Of a DNA stretch of 64,000 nt, positions 1 through 9,024 are shown piece after piece; position 1 is the stretch's first letter; every line of letters begins with the position of its first letter. The notes under the pieces were generated by a model that was given only the letters and a program-made list of their open reading frames with translations, was not told where the DNA came from and ran no database searches. The DNA comes from Rattus norvegicus (taxonomy: Eukaryota; Chordata; Mammalia; Rodentia; Muridae). Made by a program: the position numbers and the translations under genes. The stretch is taken from contig NC_086022.1 of assembly GCF_036323735.1 (NCBI RefSeq), positions 67,718,702 through 67,782,701 on the forward strand, in the 5' to 3' direction.

Positions 1-383
1 GAACGTAGATACCTACAATTGACCCTTTCATGGATGTAGCATTCATAGTTCACACAATGAGAGTTCCCCCTAAAGACTGAGAGCACATATTCCCTTGTGA
101 TCTTGCATTTTCTCAGTTACACTGACTGAGGGGCCAGTCACTTAGCTCATGGCTGAGCCTGGCTAGCCTCAGCATATTATCTGGAGGGTAGGACACACCT
201 TTCCAAACGGTGTGTTTAAATAGCTTCTTACATCAGGAAGCTGGGATCTCAAGAAGATTGGAAAGTTTCTGAAGGCTGAAAACAGTAATACCCAGACACA
301 GGTTAGGAGCTCATAATCGGGACACAGGGTCTCCTGATGGCGTATGTGCTGAGTATTTTGAGGAGAATGGATAACTAGCATTC

Positions 384-500
384 TAGTGTACTTCGTGTCG
401 CTGTGATGAACACCATGACAAAAAGCAACGAGGGGAAGAAAGGGTTTATTTAATATACAGACTGTAGTCCATCATAGAGAGAAGCCAAGGTGTAGTGGCA
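384..500 (+). repeat. LTR-like rodent dispersed repeat, fragment
   Basis: It has the terminal words gctgtgatgaacaccatgac and gggtttatt shared with the fuller copies at 2159-2545 and 50551-50945. Confidence 0.55.
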
Positions 501-575
501 AATTAGCTAAACCACTTTGTCCTCCCAACAGGTAACAGGTATGCACCCACCTAAGAGCTATCTGGATTCACTAAT

Positions 576-578
<3 letters not shown>

Positions 579-612
<34 letters not shown>
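579..612. repeat. CA microsatellite
   Basis: Uninterrupted alternating CA in the Svopl intron. Confidence 0.95.
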
Positions 613-614
<2 letters not shown>

Positions 615-840
615 CAGTTAATTTTAAATATGCCTTGACAGTTCTAATCCTCCACCCAGCTAGCATATATTTCCCTCCAGTATTCCTGGCTCAATACCTT
701 CTATGTTTTATCTTTGCTGCCCTATTACTTTCTGGGCAGCCCCTCCTATAGGGCCACTTTCCCATTCCACCTACATTTTGGATGAATTTTCTTCTGCAGC
801 TCTAAATCTGATCTGTCTCCCTCTGAGACATGGCAATTTC

Positions 841-920
841 TCTCTCTCTCCCTCCCTCTCCCCCCCCCTCTCTCTCTCTCTCTCTCCCCCTCTCCTCTCC
901 CCTCCCTTCCTCCCTCCCTC
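841..920. repeat. CT-rich low-complexity tract
   Basis: Pyrimidine-only CT/CCT repeats. Confidence 0.9.
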
Positions 921-1489
921 TCTTATTTTTCCCAGTTCCTAGCTCTAGCAAATCTAAAGATCCCACCTCAGTCTAGTACCCAGCCATTGACCATTGGCAA
1001 ACCAATTGGGGTTAAGGACCTTCAGCATTTGGACACACAGATTCCTGATTTGGGGCATCAGATTAATTCACACCATGGTAGGAGCTCAAAGAAGAAACCT
1101 GTAGGCAGGGATGGAAACAGAGACTGTGGGGAAATGTTATTTATAGACTTGTGTAGCTACCTTTCTTAACAGTCTAGGCCCATCTGCCCAAGGTTGGGAC
1201 CACCCACAGTGAGCTTCCATCCAACCCACCCTTGCATCAATCAGCAATCCAGAGAATGTCCCCCAGACATGCCCACAGGACAACCTAATGGGGTCCACTC
1301 TCCAGTTGAGGTTTCCTCTTCCCAAACAAGCAAACCATACCAGAACAAATAATTTTTTGCTCATATCCCATACTCCATTTCAGCATGGATTTATCACCCA
1401 GGGAAAGAAAGCAGATGTCAAAAATGAATGAATAGAAACAGGTGAATTAGGTTTAAAAAAAAAAACACAAAACAAAAACCAACCAACCA

Positions 1490-2545
1490 TCGAACCAGAG
1501 ACTTGATAGCACATGATGAGCTTCTTAAAGACATTTGCAGAAAGAGACATGCCCAAGTGTGTGTGTGACCAATTGGTGGGTCTTCACCAATGCCTTCCAT
1601 GGCCTCTCACAGTGCCGAGCCTCAGGTACCCTTCATGACCCCTTCATGCCTTCAAAACCAGTACCACCTGGGCGACTCTCACACATTACCAAGTCCAGCC
1701 GCAGCACAAGGTATAACCTTGGCTATTTCTGGAACACAACCTCTTTGTGCTCAGAAAACACTTCCCAGATTTCACCTCAATGATGCTGGTCTCTTCTTAG
1801 TCACCACTAATTTCTTAGCTCCAGCTGACCATCGTCAACATGCAAAGGCTTTGCTTTAGTAGATCCTGGTATCTTGTTGATCACAGCTGATTCTTCAGCC
1901 CCAGCTGACCCAGACCACAGAAATCTTCACAATCAAAACAGCAATGGCCCTGAGAAGAGTCTCTCTGAAATTTCACAAGCCAGGCCTCCATTGCTTGCAC
2001 TGTTCTCAACATTATCTTCCAAGCTCCTACAGAACATCCCACATAACTCTTAACTTCCCATGGCTCTTCGAGCCCAAAGTTCCAAAGTCCTTCCACAGTC
2101 CTCCCCCAAACATGCTCAGGTTGTCACAGGAATGGCCCTCTATGCTGGTACCAACTTCTCTTAGTCAGGGTTTCTATTCCTACACAAAATATCATGACCA
2201 AGAAGAAAGTTGGGGAGGAAGGGATTTATTCAGCTTACACTTCCACACTGCTGTTCACCACCAAAGGGAAGTCAGGTCAGGAAGCAGGAGCTGATGTAGA
2301 GGTCATGGAGGGATGTTACTTACTGTCTTGCTCCCTCTGGCTTGCTCAGCTTGCTTTCATATAGAACCCAGGACTACCAGCCCAGGGCTGGCACCACCCA
2401 CATCGGGCTGGACCCTCCCCCCTTGAGCATTAATTGAGAAAATGCCTTACAGCTGGATCTCATGGAAGCATTTCCTCAGGGGAGGTGCCTTTCTCTGTGA
2501 TAACTCCAGCTTGTGTCAAATTGACACACAAAACCAGTCAGTACA
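1490..2545 (+). repeat. Composite LTR-like rodent repeat
   Basis: The right half (2159-2545) begins ttagtcagggtttctattcc and ends with a tgtgtcaaattgacac motif. The same consensus is seen, in both orientations, at 25541, 34111 and 50551. The left half precedes it through the words ctggtaccaacttct, which I associate with the same element in rodents. The exact family name cannot be fixed by eye. Confidence 0.6.
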
Positions 2546-2682
2546 ATATATATAATGTATAATACAAATTAATAATTGATTAACATTATATTTTAATAGC
2601 AAATAATTAATAGTAATGTTTATTATACTAAATATTATATTAGTATATATTAGTATGATATTAAATATTATACTAGTTTTTA

Positions 2683-2687
<5 letters not shown>

Positions 2688-2732
<45 letters not shown>

Positions 2733-2880
2733 CATGTGTACCACATGTATGCAGGACCCATGGCAGTCAGAAGGTTATATTGGATCCCCTAGAACTGGAT
2801 GGTTGTGAGCTGCCATGTGAGTGCAGGAATGAAACCTGGGTCTTCTGAAAGAGCAGCAAATACCATCTCTCTAGCCCAAC
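2688..2880 (-). repeat. B3-type SINE with TG microsatellite tail
   Basis: On the minus strand it starts gggctagagagatgg and contains the Pol III B-box-like region of the B2/B3 family. Its tail is a TG run (2688-2729). Confidence 0.75.
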
Positions 2881-3739
2881 CTTATTTTCTCAGTCTCTTA
2901 CTCTAAGAGCTAGCCGATTTGGACCGGATGCCAGCAGACACCAGGGATCCTTATCTTCCTCTCCGACTGGGACTGCAGGTGCACTCACCACTGAATGCAG
3001 CCTCGGTATGGATGCTGGGAGTCAGATTCAGGCACACTCTTTGTTTTTGAGACAGGGATGGCTTTGAACTCTTGGCCTCAAGTGATCCTCATACCCCAAG
3101 TCTAGGTATCTACTGGACTACAGTACCTACCACTGTGCCCAACACTGACATCATAGACAAGGAAGAGGAAGGAGAAATAAAGGGAGAGCATGTTTGTCTG
3201 CAGTTTCTCTCGATAACACTGCTGGGACAGTCGGGGGATAGTTTATTATAATAATGTGGAGACCTGGTATGGAAAGGAGGAACCGTGATCCTTAAGCTGC
3301 CAGGCTTTCTTGGTGTGTGGCTTGTCTCCCCTAGAGGATTGCAGCTGTGCTCAGAGTTCAGACACTGGGTTGTCTTAGCACGGGACTCAGACAGCATGAC
3401 CATCTCAGAAAGTGTTTGATTTACCAAACTCGTCTTCTAATCTTCCTGCTTCTTCCTCTCAAGGAATCACACCCATGTGTTACTGCTTTCGGTCAGTGAA
3501 TATATGGTGAAAGTCTTTAGAGAATTAAATACTTAGGACTGCAATCACCTAAGTCCACCATACCAAGGACAACATAATAAGACCCCATTTCCCAAAAGAA
3601 AGAGATTTTAATTGATTTGATCTTTGCACTGGGGATGGAGGGCATCTATCCCAGAGTCTTGTTGGAACTTCACCTGCTAGCCAAGCTCTCTTTCACTGAG
3701 CTATATCACCGGCCCTTTCTAAAACTTAAAAAAGCCTAA

Positions 3740-3741
<2 letters not shown>

Positions 3742-3785
<44 letters not shown>
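3742..3785. repeat. TG microsatellite
   Basis: Near-perfect TG dinucleotide run. Confidence 0.95.
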
Positions 3786-3788
<3 letters not shown>

Positions 3789-4305
3789 AGAGTATATATG
3801 CCTCTGTGTACATGTAGAGGAAAGTCATATTTCACGTATTCCAACCCAACACTTAGCAGAAAATGAACCTTGACCTCCTGATCCTCTTATAGCTATCTGC
3901 CAAATGCTGTGATTACAGATATACCCACCATGCCTTGCATACAACACCTAGAGTTTAGAAGAAACGTATGCCACTGATAGAAGGAAACGACTGAGTCTTG
4001 GGGGATCTAGAATCTTCCTGACAGCAGGTGCTCCAGGCGATACCAATGCACACATGCTCAAAAGCATGCGTCTACTCCTTTCTTCCCAAGAGCTCAGGAT
4101 AAACCTTTAAGATGAGTCTTGAATTGCCAAGACAGACACATGCATTTGATTGTTCCCAGCCATCCCATTGCAAAGGCTGGTGAAATAATTTCCACAGGAG
4201 TCCCAGTCCCTGGAATGGACAGCCCAGTGATGGTGGCCAACAGAAACTTGGTGCCAAACAGTGAGGTCAGAATCACAGCTACAAAGGTTCACCAAGAGCA
4301 CTCAC

Positions 4306-4397
4306 CCCGGTGCTGCCCATGATTAGGAAGAGTGCAATGTGGAAGCGCCCGAAGCCGATGGTCTCCACTGCATCCTCCACTGTGAATGTCTTTGTCT
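4306..4397 (-). CDS. Svopl: Svopl coding exon 2 (SVOP-like MFS transporter)
   Basis: This exon encodes about residues 28-58 of SVOPL, a major facilitator superfamily protein related to synaptic vesicle protein SVOP/SV2, probably an organic-ion transporter whose substrate is not established. After the acceptor TTGTCAG it reads ETKTFTVEDAVETIGFG and continues into RFHIALFLIMGSTG. This matches human SVOPL from memory; the hydrophobic ALFLIMG stretch is the start of transmembrane segment 1. It is 92 bp, completes the codon split by exon 1 (AAA-G|AG gives K-E), and ends in phase 0 before GTGAGTG. Only the N-terminus of the protein is in this window. Confidence 0.94.
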
Positions 4398-4774
4398 CTG
4401 ACAAGGAAGGCAGAGGATGAGGACCACTGGGGGGTGGGGGAGAAGGAAACCCTTGAGGACTGTGGCTCACCTTTGCAGGTTTGCACAACGTTATTATTAC
4501 TTATTACTCGGGTCTTGTGCAGCCTAGACTGACTTCAGACTCCCATGTAGTTGAGGATGACCTTGAACTCCTGGTCCTCGTGCCTCTACTTCTCATGTGG
4601 GATTACAGACTTGTGCCACCATACCCACTTTATGTGGTACCAAGAATCAAATTTAGGACTTTGTGCATGTTAGGCAAACACTCTACCAACTGACCTACAG
4701 CCTTGGCCCCTAACTCATTATTATAACAATGTTAAGCACTAGTTTGAAAGCGGGGTTTTTGGGGATGGTCTCAC
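4398..4774 (-). other. Svopl: Svopl intron 1
   Basis: A short intron of 377 bp with donor GTGAGA after exon 1 and acceptor TTGTCAG before exon 2. Positions about 4525-4700 resemble a reverse-oriented B1/B4-type SINE, with phrases such as ctcatgtgggattacagac. Confidence 0.8.
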
Positions 4775-4856
4775 CTTTCTGCTGCGGTTCTGGGGCTGCC
4801 TGGCTCAGTTTCCGAAGGCTGATGATTGTCACAGGTTCTGTCTGCTTGGCTGCCAT
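4775..4856 (-). CDS. Svopl: Svopl coding exon 1 with start codon
   Basis: Starting at the ATG at 4856, this exon encodes 27 residues plus one base: MAAKQTEPVTIISLRKLSQ, then AAPEPQQK. Human SVOPL begins with the very similar MATKPTEPVTILSLRKLS (recalled). An in-frame TAG sits immediately upstream of the ATG (minus strand GTG ACC TAG ATG), so translation cannot start earlier in this frame. The donor is AAAG|GTGAGA. The segment is cytosolic and precedes transmembrane segment 1. The 5' UTR extends to the right by an unknown amount and may include another non-coding exon. Confidence 0.93.
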
Positions 4857-5268
4857 CTAGGTCACTCTGATTCCCCACACAGCTTCCCTAATGAAGCCAG
4901 TTTGAGTAGCAAAGAAGAAATATCATGTCTGTAGAGGACATATCATATGCCAAGTCCACTCCATGTAAAATTGCCTTGAGCCCTCAAAAGTCCTGGGAGG
5001 TAGGTTGGTAGGTGGACTCAGTCAGTAAAGTGCTTACTGTGCACACATTAGGAGCTTTTTGCATACATAGAACCCATGTAAAAAAAAATCTGTTGTGGAG
5101 ACAAGAATATTCCTGGAACTTTCTCGTCAGCCAAATCTGTAAGTTGTATGCCAGTGAGAGACCCTACCTCAGAAAGAGGTAGAGAGCATTCCTGAGGGAC
5201 CACACCCTAGGTTGACCAGTAGCTTGCACATACTCATGTACATACATGCACAGGCACCTAAGGTTGAC

Positions 5269-5273
<5 letters not shown>

Positions 5274-5304
<31 letters not shown>
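5274..5304. repeat. CA microsatellite
   Basis: Perfect CA run. Confidence 0.95.
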
Positions 5305-5308
<4 letters not shown>

Positions 5309-6429
5309 GGGCTGGAGAACATTATGTGTTGATCCTTGAGAGCTGCTCTTGTCCCCATAAACATTTGTGTGCATGTGGAGGACAACCTCAGGTGACATTC
5401 TCAGGAGTGTCACCCATCACCTTGAGACAAGGTCTGTCCTTGGCCTGGAGCTCACTGCTAAGGCTAGACTGGCCAGCCAATGAGCCCCGGGAATCTTCCT
5501 GTTTCTGCCTCCCCAACAGTGGGATTACAAGCATATGCTACCACACCTGGCCTTTTATTTTGTGCTGGTGATCTAAACTCAGCCCCCATGCTTACATGGG
5601 CTAGCTCTTTCCTGGTTGCCATCTCTCCATCCTCTAGTTGGTAATTTTTTTTATGAAGTAGTGGTGCTTAATTATAAAATGGACTTTGTAGTACATTAAG
5701 CCCTCTCTTTCCTCCAACAGCTGTCAGTTGTTGCCAGTAGCTCCTCAGGCAGGGGAGGGTCTCATGAGGAAGAAGAGAAGGGAGGGAAAGGAGAGCGGGA
5801 TGGAGGGGAAGGAGGGAGGACAGGGCAGAAGCTAAACGAAACTAACCCAGGGAAACAGGAAGGAAAACTCCTAGTACCCCCCATCCAGCTCTTCCCTAAA
5901 CAGTGAAGTGAGGATGCAATGTATGCCCCACCTTCAGCCAACCGGAAGAGGGGTCATGGGACGATGTGGATAGATTAAGGGTTGACTCTGCCACTCAAAG
6001 GTGCAGGAGGAGCCTCGAGTAGCCAAACTCTCAGGAACACTGATAACTTCATTCTATTGCATTTCAATATACTGAATTTTTTTAAAGCCAGAAACAATTG
6101 GGCCCCTGTAGATCACTTTTTACTGATGTGTGACACAATTCGCTTTATAGCATCATCAACAAGGGTCTGGGAGAATATTTGTATAAGGATCCCGAATTCA
6201 AATTCCTAGAACCCATATAAAAAGCCAGTATGGTTGCGGGCCTCTATAACCAGCACCAGGGAGGGGCGGGTATGAGAGGGTCACTGGGTTTTTCTGGCTA
6301 CCAGCCTAGCTCCAGGCTCAGTAAGAGAGTCTGACTCTAGGGAGTAAGTGGGCAGTGATTCAGCAAGGCACCTGGTGTCTTCCTCTGACTCCTGGGAATG
6401 TGCATAGAGTGCAAACCTATGCATGCATG

Positions 6430-6510
6430 TGCACGCGCACACACACACACACATACACATACACACACACGCGCACGCACACACATATTACACACACACA
6501 TATATTTCAA
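6430..6510. repeat. Interrupted CA/CG microsatellite
   Basis: CA repeats broken by CG and TA steps. Confidence 0.9.
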
Positions 6511-7509
6511 TACATGTATATAATATATACAATATTGTACACACACATATAAAATACATAATCATTTAAAAATATACAATACATAAATACTTTTTAAAAA
6601 AACCGTTTCCCATTCCATTTTCCTCCAGCCACACAAATAGTCAGCTCCCCTCCCCACTCTGAACGCAGCAGTAAAAACAGATTCCAGCCTATGGCCTGAA
6701 AGTTTCTCACCTCTGTTCTCCTTGGAAAGTGTTCCGATTTCAGGTCCCTGTGTGCTGTCTCCCCACAGCCGTCTGGCAGCACTGGAGGCCTCTCTCCTCT
6801 GAATGTATCTTTCAGAATGGCCCCTTCCCTACCCTCCTTTCATCTCACTTCTCCAGACTGGATTCAGTAAAGAGCCACCTGGCACTCTGAGGTCACACCC
6901 CCTTCTAAACAGCCCTCACCCGATCCCCTGTTAAAGAGAAAATAACAGTGTTCCCAGGGACAGAAAGTGGCTGCCAAGCCTTGGGGGGACTTTGGCTTGT
7001 CACTCTCAGGCTGGAGGGGCATTTCTGAAAGAGTAGGGGTGGGTGGTGCCTTCAAGCCATCGATTCAGGGTGCATTCTTTAGACGGATATCCAGAAAACA
7101 GCAGCAAACTGAGAACTTAGAACTCCCTGGGGATCATGGCAGTAGGAGAGCCATGGGCTCCTCAAAGGCACTTACAACTGGTCTATTCTGTCAGCGGTCA
7201 TTGGCTTGAACATTGCCTCCATCACCCAGGTCTTACAACCCCTGTCCTGTACTCTTGAGGGGTAGAAAGCCTTCTATGCACTTGGCAGGGAGAATAACTC
7301 CATTTCTTGCCCAGTGATGCACATGATGAGGTGTCACAAGTGGGACACAGATACCAGGTACCATGAAGTGATCGCCAGGACATGTTGAGACCAGACAGGA
7401 AGGGACACGACTTCCTCACAACGACTTCCTTTTAGGTTAGAGCATTGCTTCTATCGACCCCAATCGATCTTGACACGGGTCAGAAAACGGGGTCTAAAAG
7501 ATAAGATTC

Positions 7510-7780
7510 CCAAGCTGGGAAGACGGCGAGTGGATAAAGTGCTCACCACATAAGCATGAGGACCTAAGTTCAAATCCCCCAGAAGCTATGTAAAAGCCAG
7601 GCTCATTGGTGTGAGTCTATAATCCCACTGTTCCTATAGTAAGATGGGAGTCAGAGATAGGGCCATCCCTGAAAGCCTGGTGTACACAGTAGCATAGTAA
7701 CCTTCATGAGTATCATGGTGTACACGCACCTGCACTCATACACGCTAACACACGCAAATGCACTGCCATCTCAAAGGAAA
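7510..7780 (+). repeat. B4/RSINE-type SINE
   Basis: A diverged tRNA-like head (gagtggataaagtgctcacc) followed by the B1-like middle (gtgtgagtctataatcccac). Confidence 0.6.
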
Positions 7781-8095
7781 ATTTGAGTATGATCAGCTCC
7801 TTAGGTAGAAAGGACTTAGTCAATTGTGAATCATTGCAAATGTCACTTATTTTAGTCCTACGTCTATAGTTGCAATAGAGTTGGGAGTTCTTCACCTGGA
7901 TTCAGGTGATTCAGAAAGAACAGTGCATGGGAGGAATCTCCTCGGGCACTTGTGGGGATTGTAAGTCCAGGGGTCCTAATACATTGATTCTGGGCACTCA
8001 GCCCCAAACTACAAGGCAGTCTCCTTTGCACAGTACCAGACCCCATCACGCCTCTGCACCTCCTGTTCCAGTTACCCCAGCACGGTGGGGGTTGA

Positions 8096-8179
8096 CAATA
8101 AGCAATGCGCCAAGACTGATGTCATGTGGTCACGTTTCAATAAACAGTGCCCCAAGAATGATGTCACGTGGTCATGTTC
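8096..8179. repeat. Tandem duplication, two 42-bp units with CRE-like and E-box-like cores
   Basis: Unit 1 is 8096-8137 and unit 2 is 8138-8179, differing at 7 of 42 positions. Both contain TGATGTCA. Unit 2 contains CACGTGG, where unit 1 has CATGTGG. The resemblance to ATF/CREB and bHLH-ZIP sites is inferred from the words alone. Confidence 0.8.
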
Positions 8180-8463
8180 CTTTTCTCAGGACCTAGCGAT
8201 GCAGAGAGCCAGGGCTGGGCCTCCCTCTCCACAGAGGGCATTAGCTGTGCTTCCTCCTGTGGGGCGATAATGTTTGAGCGCCCCTAAGCTTGTAATGCTA
8301 AGCCCCAGACAAGGGGCAAGGGAAGGGAAAACAAACCTGATCCTGTCCCAGGTTTAGGTTATGTAACCCCATTGTTCGGTGTCGGCCTTTAAAGGCCAAC
8401 GCTAAATGTTAAGGATTAATTTTGAATAACGACATCTTAAAGAAACGGTGAACAAGGCAGATG

Positions 8464-8469
8464 TTTATT
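8464..8469 (-). terminator. Atp6v0a4: Candidate poly(A) signal of Atp6v0a4
   Basis: AATAAA on the minus strand, about 460 bp downstream of the stop codon. It is the only canonical hexamer I see between the stop and here. The intervening 3' UTR contains an antisense, diverged B1-like stretch at about 8500-8640. Confidence 0.45.
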
Positions 8470-8930
8470 TTCACGACCATAACACTTGAAATACTGCAGG
8501 GACTCCAGGCGAGGAGCTCAAGCCTGTCCTCTCAGCATTTGAGAAGTAGAGAGGCAGGAGGAGCCGAGTTCAAGGTCAAGGACATCGTTGGCGGTGTGGT
8601 TATTTCCCAGACAGGAAAGCTAGAGAGACCTTGTCTCAAACCAGAATAAAGGAGAATAAAAATAAACTATCACAGGAAGATAACGGTCTAGTGCAGCCCC
8701 CACCCCCATTTCCCAGTTATTTTAGTATCTGATCACGAAGACTACACATGAAGTCTAAATGATTCCCCAAAGTGGCCCCTCAGTTAAGTGGCTGAGTCCT
8801 GCCGAATACTGCACTTTACACAGCCTCACACTTGAGACAGCTGAGAAGGGCTGCGGCCGCGGACACCTGGCCTGGGCTGGCGTCAGAGAGAACTTCTTCA
8901 GCTTTCACCTGCACCCGGAAGCAGGCAGGC

Positions 8931-9024
8931 CTACTCCTCAGCCGCCCCTTCCAGGACGTGCTTAAAGGAGAAGGGGGAGAACTTGAAGCCGGCCCCCTCG
9001 TAGAACTTGTTCTGGAATTCCACC
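8931..9024 (-). CDS. Atp6v0a4: Atp6v0a4 coding exon 20 (C-terminus and stop)
   Basis: The acceptor is CCACAG. The exon completes Trp799 and encodes VEFQNKFYEGAGFKF then SPFSFKHVLEGAAEE and TAG at 8933-8931. The end is typical of subunit a, with the cytosolic C-tail following the last membrane segment. The human a4 tail (recalled) ends HILDGTAEE. Confidence 0.96.

Larger units (their letters stand above)
1..4305 (-). other. Svopl: Svopl intron 2 (partial), repeat-rich
   Basis: This stretch lies downstream of the second Svopl coding exon on the minus strand. I searched it for the next expected exon (the SVOP-family segment following GSTG that begins V-V-E-A-M-E) and did not see it, so the intron probably runs past the window edge. 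It holds CA/TG microsatellites (579-612, 2688-2729, 3742-3785), a CT tract (841-920), LTR-like rodent repeat fragments (384-500, 1150-1330, 1490-2545) and a reverse B3-type SINE (2688-2880). Confidence 0.7.
4857..8440. other. Intergenic region between Atp6v0a4 3' end and Svopl start
   Basis: About 3.6 kb separates the two tandem minus-strand genes and presumably contains the Svopl promoter. Visible contents are a B4-like SINE (about 4998-5190), a CA microsatellite (5274-5304), a reverse B4/RSINE-like copy (about 5360-5640), CA and AT-rich repeats (6430-6600), a B4-like SINE (about 7510-7780) and a 42-bp tandem duplication (8096-8179). Between 6600 and 7500 I see no recognisable repeat or exon. 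Confidence 0.65.

Noticed and set aside
579..612. Regular repeat arrays, considered as CRISPR
   Set aside because: All arrays here are di- to pentanucleotide microsatellites without spacers, and the genome is mammalian.
1881..2294. Overlapping frames of 71 and 116 codons
   Set aside because: They fall entirely within the LTR-like repeat block 1490-2545 and have no coding signature.
3110..3427. 105-codon minus-strand frame in the Svopl intron, considered as the next Svopl exon
   Set aside because: The protein has no MFS-like hydrophobic segments and does not resemble the SVOPL sequence after GSTG.
5752..5830. Purine-rich GGAGG stretch, considered as a regulatory element
   Set aside because: It is a simple low-complexity run with no conserved word and no nearby exon.
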